In this document: piece after piece, positions 8,050-16,140 of the stretch | Layout: every line of letters starts with the position of its first letter | How positions within the stretch are numbered: the stretch's first letter is position 1 | NCBI GenBank assembly: GCA_046590195.1 | Contig: JBKJTP010000147.1 | Coordinates: forward strand, 1 to 37,847 | Source: JBKJTP01 sp046590195 | Lineage (GTDB): Bacteria; Bacteroidota; Ignavibacteria; Palsa-1295 | Reading direction: 5' to 3' | DNA length: 37,847 nt | Notes under the pieces: generated by a model | What the model was told of the DNA's origin: nothing | What the model saw: only the letters and a program-made list of their open reading frames with translations | Databases searched by the model: none | Translations under genes and position numbers: made by a program

Positions 8050-8760
8050 ATGATTGATGAAGTAGTAAATAACGGCCGAGCAACACCGGAAAAAGTGGAC
8101 CTGAGCAAGAAGAAGATCCTCGTGGTCGATGACGAAAAGAACATTCGTCTCACTGTTCAGCATAGCCTCATCGCTGCCAACTATGAAGTTGAGACCGCGA
8201 GCAACGGTGCTGAAGGCTTGGAGAAGTTCAAGGCCGGGCATTACGACCTGATCCTGATGGATCTCCGTATGCCTCAGATCAACGGCATCGAGATGCTCCG
8301 TGAGATCAAAGCTCGGGATAAGCACGCGGCGGCAATTGTCATCACAGCATACTTGACGATCGACACGCTGCTCGAGGCGTTCTCACTGGGTGTCTCGGAT
8401 TACATCCGCAAGCCGTTCTCGCCGAATGATGTCCGTGAGACCGTCCGTAAGGTCCTTGGCCGCGAGATGATCACCGATGAGACTGTCCAGGCTAAGCCTG
8501 ACCCGGCGGCACTCCTAGAGTTAGCTCGTAAGGTTCTTGGCGACAATGACATCGACGCTGCCATAGAGTATGCTCGGAAGTCGATAGGGGCCAATCCAAA
8601 CAATCCGGATGCTCACGCATTCCTTGGCATTTTGCTGCACTTACAGGAAAAAGCAGACGACGCCGAGCAGGCATTCCGCGAGGCGCTATTGCTCGATCCG
8701 CAGCACCAACTTAGCCGTGATTATCTGTTCTGGATGCAGTCCAAACTGAGGCCGCTTTAA
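8050..8760 (+). CDS. Response regulator with receiver and TPR domains
   Basis: This 236-residue protein has an N-terminal extension, then a receiver domain with the DDE acidic cluster (LVVDDEKN), phospho-acceptor Asp71 (LILMDLRMP) and Lys in YIRKPF. A C-terminal region of two or three TPR-like helix pairs follows (AIEYARKSIGANPNNPDAHAFLG, then AEQAFREALLLDPQHQLS). There is no DNA-binding or enzymatic output domain, so phosphorylation probably controls a protein-protein interaction. The gene follows its cognate kinase with no gap. A TTG at 8038 overlapping the kinase stop would add four residues; the ATG at 8050 is preferred. A terminator closes the operon. Confidence 0.9.
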   Translation: MIDEVVNNGRATPEKVDLSKKKILVVDDEKNIRLTVQHSLIAANYEVETASNGAEGLEKFKAGHYDLILMDLRMPQINGIEMLREIKARDKHAAAIVITAYLTIDTLLEAFSLGVSDYIRKPFSPNDVRETVRKVLGREMITDETVQAKPDPAALLELARKVLGDNDIDAAIEYARKSIGANPNNPDAHAFLGILLHLQEKADDAEQAFREALLLDPQHQLSRDYLFWMQSKLRPL

Positions 8761-8791
8761 GCCAGTCTCAATTCACACACAAAGATTAGCA

Positions 8792-8823
8792 GGATCCGCC
8801 CAAAAGGCGGATTCTTTGTTTTC
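8792..8823 (+). terminator. Rho-independent terminator after the response regulator
   Basis: The stem ATCCGCC (8794-8800) pairs with GGCGGAT (8806-8812), extended by a G-T and a G-C pair. The loop is CAAAA and a T-rich tail TCTTTGTTTTC follows. Confidence 0.88.
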
Positions 8824-8847
8824 ATGCGGAATTGTGGATATTGGGAG

Positions 8848-8875
8848 TACGTACATAAGATATATTATGTAAAGT
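8848..8875 (+). other. dif: Candidate dif site (XerCD chromosome dimer resolution)
   Basis: The 28-bp site has the canonical 11-6-11 layout. The left arm is TACGTACATAA (8848-8858), the centre GATATA (8859-8864) and the right arm TTATGTAAAGT (8865-8875). The inner ACATAA/TTATGT halves are inverted repeats. The right (XerD-type) arm differs from the Bacillus subtilis dif arm TTATGTAAACT by one base and from the E. coli arm TTATGTTAAAT by two. The site lies in a non-coding gap between a + strand terminator and a - strand gene end, exactly where the coding strand switches, as expected at a replication terminus. Confidence 0.7.
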
Positions 8876-8882
8876 CACCGTT

Positions 8883-8905
8883 GGGATATCTGATGTGGAT
8901 ATCCC
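8883..8905 (-). terminator. Hairpin just downstream of the epimerase gene
   Basis: A perfect 8-bp stem GGGATATC/GATATCCC with a 7-base loop ends 6 bases past the epimerase stop on the - strand. There is no strong T-tract, so it may be a weak terminator or a 3'-end stabiliser for the polysaccharide operon. It stands next to the candidate dif. Confidence 0.5.
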
Positions 8906-8911
8906 CTGTCG

Positions 8912-10042
8912 CTATCCACGTGTAGGCTTTTGGCCAACTTCGCGGACGACGTTCATTGCCTTCATGTTGCGCTCGGCATACTCGAAGATGTCCTCGACAT
9001 CCGAATGCTCGCGCAGCCAGCTTACGTATGCCTGCACCGAATCCTCGGCAGCGTACTTCGGCGACCAGCCCAGCGCCCGCAGCTTGCTTGTGTCCGAGCA
9101 GCTATGCCTGGTGTCGCCGTATCTGAACGCACCTGGGATCTTGGGCTCCAATTCTGGCACCCCCGAGATCCTGGCCACCAGCCTTGCGAATTCCAGCACC
9201 GTGTAATCCTTTCCGCCACCTACATTATACTGCTCGCCGATCATCCGGTCATCGTCCAGCGCCAGGAGATTGGCCCGGACTACGTCGTTAATGTTAATGA
9301 AGTCTCGGCGCATCAGGCCATCCTCATAGATCGTAGGTGCCTTCTTGAAATAGTAATGCAGCGAGAAGATCCGGCAAGCACCAGAGTAGGCATTGTAGAA
9401 CGACTGCCGCGGACCCTGGACGATCGAGTAACGCATACACACACTCGGGATGTCGTATTTCTTTCCGAACGACAGCGCGATCTGCTCCTGCGATTGCTTC
9501 GAGAGCGCATATTGATTCTCGGGATGCGAGTAGGATTCAGAGGTCCATTGCCACTGCATCGCGAGCCCACATTTCGGGCACTTGATCTCCCAATCGCCGC
9601 GATCAAGCTGAGCCAGCGGACGAGAATCTACACCCATGATCCCATGCTCGGCGCACTCGTATTGCCCCTCGCCATTAACGGCTTGAGACGTGGCAACAAC
9701 GACGCGCCTGATCGGAAATTTGTGCTGGACGATCAGCTCGTAGATCAACGCAGTCCCGACCGCATTCACCGAGAAGAACGTGCTAAAGTCGGGCAGATAA
9801 TCCTGATACGCAGCCAAGTGGATCACCGCGTCGGTCTCGCCGAGCAATTGCGTCATGAGCTCGCGATCCCGGATATCACCTTCGACGAATCGGGCTGACG
9901 GATTCAGATACGACGGCTTGCCTTTTAGATGTACCGGCTTTGAGAGATTATCGATGATGGTAACCTCATCGCCTCTTGACACTAGCGCATCAACCGTATG
10001 CGACCCAATGAATCCTGCACCACCTGTGACTAATACTCGCAC
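8912..10042 (-). CDS. NAD-dependent nucleotide-sugar epimerase/dehydratase (extended SDR)
   Basis: This 376-residue extended short-chain dehydrogenase has the NAD motif TGGAGFIG (6-13) and the catalytic YxxxK (Tyr178, Lys182), with Ser/Thr near 118-119. The GDxRD and HLAA stretches are typical of sugar epimerases. Overall pattern (..YSGACRIF.., FEDG-like IYEDGLMRRDFI) resembles dTDP-L-rhamnose 4-epimerase-type enzymes. An insertion at about 128-160 carries Cys130, His133 and a CPKC knuckle (155-158), a possible zinc site. It uses a GTG start and lies 6 bases after the acetyltransferase gene, last in the polysaccharide operon. The exact sugar substrate cannot be read from sequence. Confidence 0.88.
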   Translation of the reverse strand: MRVLVTGGAGFIGSHTVDALVSRGDEVTIIDNLSKPVHLKGKPSYLNPSARFVEGDIRDRELMTQLLGETDAVIHLAAYQDYLPDFSTFFSVNAVGTALIYELIVQHKFPIRRVVVATSQAVNGEGQYECAEHGIMGVDSRPLAQLDRGDWEIKCPKCGLAMQWQWTSESYSHPENQYALSKQSQEQIALSFGKKYDIPSVCMRYSIVQGPRQSFYNAYSGACRIFSLHYYFKKAPTIYEDGLMRRDFININDVVRANLLALDDDRMIGEQYNVGGGKDYTVLEFARLVARISGVPELEPKIPGAFRYGDTRHSCSDTSKLRALGWSPKYAAEDSVQAYVSWLREHSDVEDIFEYAERNMKAMNVVREVGQKPTRG

Positions 10043-10048
10043 GTTACT

Positions 10049-10612
10049 TTAATCGATTACTGTAACTTCTGAATTCTCAAGCTTATAGGTTACTCCAGCT
10101 TCGGAGTATGTGCCGTTTTCGAAGTGCATTCTCTGCCCACTCCGAGAAACCCATCCAATAGCCTTGGCCGGATTGCCGACCACCAATTGGTATGGCTTCA
10201 CGTCCTTGGTGACAACAGAGCCTGCGCCTACCAGTGAGTACTCGCCCAGCGAATTCCCGGCTATGATCGTCGCATTTGCGCCTATGCTGGCCCCTTTTAG
10301 GACCTGGGTTTTGGGGATCTCGTCGTGATAGACGCGGCTCCTAGGATAGAGATCGTTGGTGAACACGGCATTTGGCCCGACGAAGACCTCGTCCTCGATC
10401 GTGACGCCAGTCCAGATAGCGACGCCGTTCTTGACCGTAACCCTATCGCCAATTAACACACCACCTTCGACAAAGACCTGCTCGCCAATATTGCAGTCTG
10501 CTCCCACGCGTGCTCCCGGCATGATATGCGCGAACGCCCATATCCTGCTCCTGCTCCCTACGTGCTCCGACTCTAGCAGTGCGAGCTTATGGACGAAGAC
10601 TGAATCATCCAT
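10049..10612 (-). CDS. Left-handed beta-helix sugar N-acetyltransferase (WbpD-like)
   Basis: This 187-residue protein is built of hexapeptide repeats ([LIV]Gxxxx pattern: GARVGADCNIGEQVFVEG, then IGANATIIAG and SLVGAGSVVTKD), the fold of acetyl-CoA-dependent transferases acting on amino sugars. The region around 80-105 (GVTIEDEVFVGPNAVFTND) and the C-terminal VVGNPAKAIGWV are typical of the WbpD/WlbB group, which acetylates the 3-amino group of a UDP-2-acetamido-3-amino uronic acid. It overlaps the upstream dehydrogenase gene by 8 bases, so the two are translationally coupled and probably act in one pathway. dTDP-3-amino sugar acetyltransferase (FdtC-type) is the main alternative. Confidence 0.87.
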   Translation of the reverse strand: MDDSVFVHKLALLESEHVGSRSRIWAFAHIMPGARVGADCNIGEQVFVEGGVLIGDRVTVKNGVAIWTGVTIEDEVFVGPNAVFTNDLYPRSRVYHDEIPKTQVLKGASIGANATIIAGNSLGEYSLVGAGSVVTKDVKPYQLVVGNPAKAIGWVSRSGQRMHFENGTYSEAGVTYKLENSEVTVID

Positions 10613-11621
10613 GGTTATGGCCTCGCTTCAGTTCTTCGGAGATCATCTCAAGCAAGCGCACCACCTCAACGCCAATCGATCCGTCATTCTCTGCCTCGGT
10701 GCCAGTCTGGATCGCGTCGATAAAATGACTGCACTCGCGTGATAGTGGCTCCCGGCGTGGCAGTGTGGGGATGAAGATGTCGCCAGGACGGTAGGTCAGC
10801 TCTTCGTCCTTAGATGCATCCGCGTTAATGCGTGTATCGATCGCCTCGCTGAAGACCTTGACCTTCTCACTAGGCGCCATATCGTCGAAGACAACAGTCC
10901 CCTTCTTGGCGCTGATCTGCATCAGCCGCACCTTATTCGAGGTCACCCAGCTAACGTGGATGTGAGCGCTGAGGCCTGAATCGAATTCGATGAAGATATG
11001 TGCAAGATCTGTTAACCCATCGCGGGTGTAGCTATGACCCATCGCTCGCAACGACTTCACGCCTATCGATAATCCGGCCCGGCGCATAAAGTACAGGATG
11101 ATCGAGAGATCGTGCGGTGCAAGATCCCAGACCACATCCACCTCACTCTTCGGCGGACCTGAGTTGATCCGGCTTGTATCGATGTGGTAAACGTCCCCAA
11201 GCTGGCCTGTTGTGAGATGCGTCACCATCCACTCGACTGCTGGCGAGAACTGGTAGATGTGCCCCACGGCCAGTCTTCGATTCTTTTGGATAGCTAGCTC
11301 ATGAAGCTCATTCGCATCCCGAAAGCTATAGGCCAGAGGCTTCTCGATGAAGGCATGCTTCCCTGCAAGCAGGACTTCTTTGCCGATGTCGAAGTGCGTC
11401 GTGACAGGCGTCGAGACCACGATCGCGTCGATCGTCGGATCGGCCAGCAGATCCCGGTAGTCCGAAGTGGTCCTGACATGAGGATATCGCTTGTCCACAT
11501 AGCTCAACCTGCCGGGCTTCGAATCCGCCACAGCGGCGAGCTCAGCGCCTTCGATATCGTTGAATGAACGAATAAGGTTGGTGCCCCAATATCCGGCACC
11601 GATAATTCCAACTCTTACCAT
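10605..11621 (-). CDS. Gfo/Idh/MocA-family sugar dehydrogenase (WbpB-like)
   Basis: This 338-residue protein has a Rossmann N-terminus (GIIGAGYWG, 5-13), the family EKP motif at 93-95 (AFIEKPLA) and a C-terminal sugar-binding domain with conserved WDLAPHDLS. Members such as WbpB oxidise the 3-hydroxyl of UDP-GlcNAc uronic acid; an aminotransferase and an acetyltransferase then add a 3-acetamido group. Both partner types are encoded nearby (15005 and 10049). A Bacteroidota -7 box lies about 33 bases upstream, so the last three genes of the cluster may have their own promoter. Substrate assignment is inferred from context. Confidence 0.88.
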   Translation of the reverse strand: MVRVGIIGAGYWGTNLIRSFNDIEGAELAAVADSKPGRLSYVDKRYPHVRTTSDYRDLLADPTIDAIVVSTPVTTHFDIGKEVLLAGKHAFIEKPLAYSFRDANELHELAIQKNRRLAVGHIYQFSPAVEWMVTHLTTGQLGDVYHIDTSRINSGPPKSEVDVVWDLAPHDLSIILYFMRRAGLSIGVKSLRAMGHSYTRDGLTDLAHIFIEFDSGLSAHIHVSWVTSNKVRLMQISAKKGTVVFDDMAPSEKVKVFSEAIDTRINADASKDEELTYRPGDIFIPTLPRREPLSRECSHFIDAIQTGTEAENDGSIGVEVVRLLEMISEELKRGHNHG

Positions 11622-11653
11622 TTAGCTTTTAGCCGGAGGCTTTAGTATTAGGG

Positions 11654-11661
11654 CAAAAATA
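11654..11661 (-). promoter_or_regulatory. Bacteroidota-type -7 box upstream of the dehydrogenase
   Basis: On the - strand this reads TCG-TATTTTTG-CCC, matching TAnnTTTG and sharing the flanking TCG with the rimP and RecA-like promoters. It lies in the 77-base gap behind the T9SS protein gene. No clear -33 TTG is present at the right distance. Confidence 0.5.
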
Positions 11662-11698
11662 CGACGAGGAATGCGGACGACCTTGCCTCAGCTTTTCC

Positions 11699-13423
11699 TC
11701 AATGCGGTAAGATACGCAGCGTAGCTCTAGCAGTGTTGCTGCCACTGGAGAGCGCTAAGATATAGGTCCCTTCGTTCAGCATCCCCAGATCGAGCGACAG
11801 TTGCTGGAAGCTTGCATACGTTGGGATGTCGCGGCGATAGACGTTGCGACCTAAGATATCGGTTATCGAGAGCACGGAAGATTCAGAGTGGATCTCTGCA
11901 AGTTGGATCGTCAATGGTCCAGTCGTAGGGTTCGGGTAGATCGCAAAGCTGAACTCTTTCTGGGATACTGAAACAATAGACTTGCCCTTGACCGGGATCT
12001 TGTCTGTTCCATAGAGCAGGTGGATTGTCCCCACGCCGGTCTTACCACGATCTAAATCCTTCTTGGAGTAATACTCGGGTATACCCAGTATCACATCCTG
12101 CATGTTATCGCCATTTGCTGTGATCGTATCGACCCAGGCGCTGCCATAAGGCTCGACAAAGTAGGCCATGTCGGCAGTGTCGTCCATCGCTTCTCCCATC
12201 ACATAAAAAAGATGGCACGAATAGAAACCTCCATCTTGAGATGCGCCTGCATAGAATACTCGATTCCCCGTACCCGTCATATCGCCAAGGTCTTTCAGAT
12301 TGTTGTTGAATGCGAAACCGTCGAAGGCACCACGAAGCGGTGGTATAGTGAGCTGGGCAGAGTCGAATGTTAGTCGTGATTTGCCAAAGTCCTTATGGCC
12401 GCGAAAAAAGCGGATATAGCGACCGACGAGATCTTCGTATGTGGCCAAGACCAGATCTTGGCTCTGATCATCGGGCGACTTTGGATATGCCTTCATGCTC
12501 AATGCATTCTCAAGCAGGCCAAGGGTGCCACTGACATCATGTCTATCACTGTCTTGCATCGATAGAAGAGTGTCCCGGTTCAATGAGACTACAAACTCAC
12601 TGAGACTGAATGGTTTATCGTTACGGTAATAAAAATATGCTTTCGCCAGCTGGTCTGATGAAATTAGATCTTCTCTGCCTACCCCACGCCAGTCACCTTG
12701 CTTCATTGATCGTGACCATCCTGCACCCGGATCATACTCTCCCATGCTCACGATCTCATCGGGCAAGACCTCCTTCTGCCCTTTAAGAGCGGCGCCACCT
12801 TTATATAGCACAGCGAAGAGCGAATCGGGCTTCTCGTTTTGGTAGCCCCTGATCACTACACTCACAATGTCTTCGACAGTGTCAGAGGTTAAGTAAGTGT
12901 GATACAGTAGGTTGCCGTAATAATTATAATACTCAAGAGTGGGTGAACGGGGTGCGATCAATCTCGTTGTGTTCGCGGAATCATAATCGCCATTTGCCTC
13001 CTCCCAGTAGATGGTCGGGACATTGGCTCCGCCGAGGATGAGCCTATCCCGACTGTTCCGCGAAGCGATCGGTGCGAAGTAATTCCTAAACTCAAGCTTG
13101 ATCCCGAGCTTGTTAGAGCTTTGTGGAATTTTCTTAGCTTGAAGTGTCGGACCGCCAGCAAGTTCATAGTAATAAGCCTTATTGATGATCCCAGGCTCTC
13201 CATCCAATCCCGTAAACCATACGCGCCCATAGCTCTCGCCAGGTCGTGGCCCCACGTTGATCATTCCTGTCCCCAGGTCTTGCTGATTCTTCCAACCGTA
13301 GATCGTGTCAATGACACCAGACACCCCCACCTCCGGCCAGTAGCCATCATTCCACTGCGCGAGGGCAGAAGATGAGCAGCAAATAAGACACAGGAGAAGA
13401 GCTTTTATCAGTCGCATTGTCAT
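11699..13423 (-). CDS. Secreted FG-GAP-like protein with T9SS sorting domain
   Basis: This protein of about 574 residues has an N-terminal signal peptide (MTMRLIKALLLCLICCSSSALA-Q). The C-terminal domain of about 80 residues (FAIYPNPTTGPLTIQL.., DILGRNVYR, LNEGTYIL) is a type A T9SS sorting signal, so the protein crosses the outer membrane and is released or attached at the surface. The middle contains FG-GAP/integrin-propeller-like segments (DMTGTGNRVFYAGAS, NGDNMQDVILGIPEY, GTIHLLYG). A TTG at 13435 would add four residues; ATG 13423 is chosen as a better signal-peptide start. It sits among polysaccharide genes on the same strand. The ligand or role is not known; cell-surface adhesion is only a guess. 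Confidence 0.85.
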   Translation of the reverse strand: MTMRLIKALLLCLICCSSSALAQWNDGYWPEVGVSGVIDTIYGWKNQQDLGTGMINVGPRPGESYGRVWFTGLDGEPGIINKAYYYELAGGPTLQAKKIPQSSNKLGIKLEFRNYFAPIASRNSRDRLILGGANVPTIYWEEANGDYDSANTTRLIAPRSPTLEYYNYYGNLLYHTYLTSDTVEDIVSVVIRGYQNEKPDSLFAVLYKGGAALKGQKEVLPDEIVSMGEYDPGAGWSRSMKQGDWRGVGREDLISSDQLAKAYFYYRNDKPFSLSEFVVSLNRDTLLSMQDSDRHDVSGTLGLLENALSMKAYPKSPDDQSQDLVLATYEDLVGRYIRFFRGHKDFGKSRLTFDSAQLTIPPLRGAFDGFAFNNNLKDLGDMTGTGNRVFYAGASQDGGFYSCHLFYVMGEAMDDTADMAYFVEPYGSAWVDTITANGDNMQDVILGIPEYYSKKDLDRGKTGVGTIHLLYGTDKIPVKGKSIVSVSQKEFSFAIYPNPTTGPLTIQLAEIHSESSVLSITDILGRNVYRRDIPTYASFQQLSLDLGMLNEGTYILALSSGSNTARATLRILPH

Positions 13424-13483
13424 AAAGAACCTCAAGGGTGCTCAAAGGTTACCGATCCAACTTGGATCTACCAAGTGCACCGC

Positions 13484-14941
13484 TTAGCCTCCACCCTTGC
13501 CAGTCAAGACAACGCCGAAGGTGCGGATGAGGATCGCGGTGTCGAGCCAGAACGAGAAATTGTGGATGTAGTAGAGATCGAGGATGACCATGTCGTTGAA
13601 GCTCACGGAGCTACGGCCACTCACTTGCCACAATCCGGTGATCCCAGGTCTCACGCAGAAGCGCTCCTTATGCCACTCCTGGTACTGCTCGTATTCGTAA
13701 GGAAGGCATGGTCTTGGACCGATCAGGCTCATGTCACCTCGCAGGACGCTATACAGCTGCGGCAGCTCGTCAATGCTGTGCTTGCGTAGCCACTTGCCGA
13801 TCGGCGTGATGCGCGGGTCGTTCTCAAGCTTTCCGGTCGGCCTCGTGCCCAGTCTGATATGCTCGACCACATGCTCTTTGTGCGTGCTCGTCTCGGTCAT
13901 GCGCATCGTCCTGAACTTGTACCATATGAAGTGCTCGCCATTGATGCCGACAACAGTTGTACGATAGAAGACCGGACCTTTGCTCGTCAGCTTGATCACA
14001 AGCGCCACAATTGCAAAGAGCGGCGAGAGCCCTAGCAGTAGCAGGAAGCTTCCCACGAGATCGATCGGACGCTTCGCATAGAGCGCATACAATCCGTGGA
14101 TGCCGCTCGCCAGATGTGCGGTGGCGATGTTGATGAACTCGGAGGAGTTCTTCGTGACGCGCTCATGGATCACCTTAAAGTGATCGCTCAGAAGGTTGAC
14201 GATGATGCCGGCCTCGCGGCACTCTGTGATCACTCGAAGCACATCCTCATACGGTAGCGAGTCTTCTGCGATCATCACCTCATCGAGATCGTAGGCAAGC
14301 GCAACTTCGCGGATGACAGGCACATGATCGAGGATGACTGTATCGGGTGTGAACTGTGTGCTCGAATCATCGCGCACGACGGCAGCGATGATCTTGAACG
14401 GCGTCGTATGAGTCGACTCCGCCATCTGAGTTAGCTTGTGCGCCGCCTCTCCCCCGCCGATGAGCAGGATCCGCTTCAGGCTTTTTCCGGCGATGACGTT
14501 GATCAGCCACTTGCGGAATGCCCAGATGCGCAGCACCGAACAATACAGGATCGTGCTTACAGCAAAGATGATAATGTTCGATCGGCTGTGCTGGATGACG
14601 TCTTCGCGTACGAAGAAGAGTATCGCGATCAGGAGGATGGAGTTGAGGAGAACGCTTCGGACAATAAATGCGAACTGCGTCGCCGCGGAGGAATAGACCT
14701 TGTACTTATACAGCAGGTTCTGCCGGAAGATGCTGATCAGCAGCGGAAGCGAAAGGTAGAGGATCCCGACGCGGATAAGATATTGATCGAGAGAGTTCTC
14801 GAGATCGTAATCATCGAAACCCGAGAGATACCGTAGGCTAAAGGTGGTGATCGCGGCCAGCGTAACGGCCAATACGTCGAGCAGCATCAGGACGATCTTC
14901 GCCCAGCCGTGCTTTCGCAAAAAACCTTTCGGACTTAACAA
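13484..14941 (-). CDS. Undecaprenyl-phosphate sugar phosphotransferase (WbaP/WcaJ type)
   Basis: This 485-residue enzyme starts polysaccharide synthesis by moving a sugar-1-phosphate from a nucleotide sugar to undecaprenyl phosphate in the inner membrane. About four N-terminal membrane helices precede a soluble nucleotide-binding-like domain (RILLIGGGEAAHK near 155). After a further membrane segment (SFLLLLGLSPLFAIVALVI) comes the catalytic bacterial-transferase domain, with KFRTM, the DELPQLYSVLRGDMSLIGPRP region and RPGITGLWQVSGRS. All expected motifs are intact. The start is TTG at 14941; no ATG precedes the first membrane helix in frame after the upstream stop, so this start is less certain. 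It presumably supplies the lipid-linked substrate for the glycosyltransferases encoded upstream. Confidence 0.92.
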   Translation of the reverse strand: MLSPKGFLRKHGWAKIVLMLLDVLAVTLAAITTFSLRYLSGFDDYDLENSLDQYLIRVGILYLSLPLLISIFRQNLLYKYKVYSSAATQFAFIVRSVLLNSILLIAILFFVREDVIQHSRSNIIIFAVSTILYCSVLRIWAFRKWLINVIAGKSLKRILLIGGGEAAHKLTQMAESTHTTPFKIIAAVVRDDSSTQFTPDTVILDHVPVIREVALAYDLDEVMIAEDSLPYEDVLRVITECREAGIIVNLLSDHFKVIHERVTKNSSEFINIATAHLASGIHGLYALYAKRPIDLVGSFLLLLGLSPLFAIVALVIKLTSKGPVFYRTTVVGINGEHFIWYKFRTMRMTETSTHKEHVVEHIRLGTRPTGKLENDPRITPIGKWLRKHSIDELPQLYSVLRGDMSLIGPRPCLPYEYEQYQEWHKERFCVRPGITGLWQVSGRSSVSFNDMVILDLYYIHNFSFWLDTAILIRTFGVVLTGKGGG

Positions 14942-15004
14942 GTCGGACTTTACAAGAAGGATCTTGTCTGATTAAGAGTAGCCTTAAGGTCGAAACAGGT
15001 AACC

Positions 15005-16102
15005 TTAGGAGTAGAACTCGCGGACGTAGTGGACGACAGACTCGATCTGCTCTGTCGTCATCTCAGGGAACATAGGCAAAGATAACAACTTACTGCCGCT
15101 CTCTTCTGAACGGGGAAAGCTCCCCTGCTGGTAGCCAAGCGAAGAATATGCTCGCTGAAGATGGAGCGGGACTGGATAGTGCAGCCCAGTACCGATCCCC
15201 TTCTCAGTTAGATAATGCTGAAGCTTGTCGCGCTCGTGGGCAAGGACCACATACAAGTGCCAGACTGGTTCGGCACCCTGCCGCACTTTAGGCAGCACGA
15301 GAGGAAGATCCTTTAGCTTCTCCCCATAGGCACGTGCAACGCTTCGGCGGGCTTCTGTCCACTCCGCCAGGTACTGCAGCTTCACAGAGAGGATGCCGCA
15401 CTGAAGTGCCTCAAGCCGATAGTTGTGGCCTGGCACGACATGGTTATACTTCGTCTCGCTGCCGTGGTCGCGGATGATCTTCATCTTGTGATGAAGCTCC
15501 TTGTCATTCGTGATGACAGCTCCGCCCTCGCCATAGGCACCAAGATTCTTACCAGGATAAAAACTAAAACAGGTGGCGTCTCCCCAACTTCCTACGAACT
15601 TGCCCTCGTCTTTAGCAAGATGCGCCTGAGCCGCATCCTCAATAAGCAACAAGCGATGAGCATCGCAGATAGACCGAAGCTTCTGCATCTGCGCTGGCTG
15701 GCCATAGAGATGCACAGCGATGATCGCTTTTGTTTTAGACGATATCACGCTCTCAATGAGCGACGGGTCAATATTGTAGAACTCATCGTGATCGACGAAT
15801 ACCGGAATGGCGCCGCAAAGCGAGACAGCTTCTGCCGTTGCGATGAACGTGTTCGCTGGCACGATGACCTCATGACCTAGGCCAATCCCTGCTGCCCACA
15901 GCGCGAGGTGGATCGCGGACGTGCCGTTGTTCACGGCGAGACAGAACTGAGCTTCATGCGCCGCCGCAAATTCTTCTTCGAACTTCTGCGCGTACGGTCC
16001 CATGATGTAGCTGCCGCTGCGCAGGATCTCGGTTACCTTTGTGAGGATCTCGGGTTCGATCTTCGAGTACTGAGACCTCAGGTCAAGAAAAGGGACAGTC
16101 AT
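15005..16102 (-). CDS. DegT/DnrJ/EryC1 sugar aminotransferase (WbpE-like)
   Basis: This 365-residue PLP enzyme transfers an amino group, usually from glutamate, to a keto-sugar nucleotide. The N-terminal VPFLDLRSQY, the GSYIMGP stretch, the NGTSAIHLAL cofactor region and IEDAAQAHLA are family signatures. The Schiff-base Lys lies in SFYPGKNLGAYGEGGA (Lys185). It fits the step between the WbpB-like dehydrogenase and the WbpD-like acetyltransferase. The ATG at 16102 is taken rather than the TTG one codon upstream. A 38-base gap separates it from the polymerase gene upstream in the operon. Confidence 0.92.
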   Translation of the reverse strand: MTVPFLDLRSQYSKIEPEILTKVTEILRSGSYIMGPYAQKFEEEFAAAHEAQFCLAVNNGTSAIHLALWAAGIGLGHEVIVPANTFIATAEAVSLCGAIPVFVDHDEFYNIDPSLIESVISSKTKAIIAVHLYGQPAQMQKLRSICDAHRLLLIEDAAQAHLAKDEGKFVGSWGDATCFSFYPGKNLGAYGEGGAVITNDKELHHKMKIIRDHGSETKYNHVVPGHNYRLEALQCGILSVKLQYLAEWTEARRSVARAYGEKLKDLPLVLPKVRQGAEPVWHLYVVLAHERDKLQHYLTEKGIGTGLHYPVPLHLQRAYSSLGYQQGSFPRSEESGSKLLSLPMFPEMTTEQIESVVHYVREFYS

Positions 16103-16140
16103 CAAACAAAACAGGTTGGTGAGATTGGATAGTCTTCTGG

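Noticed and set aside
8930..9898. A 322-codon open frame on + opposite the epimerase gene
   Set aside because: It is antisense to a gene with clear SDR motifs, has no recognisable domain, and its composition (Arg, His, Val rich) is that of a shadow frame.
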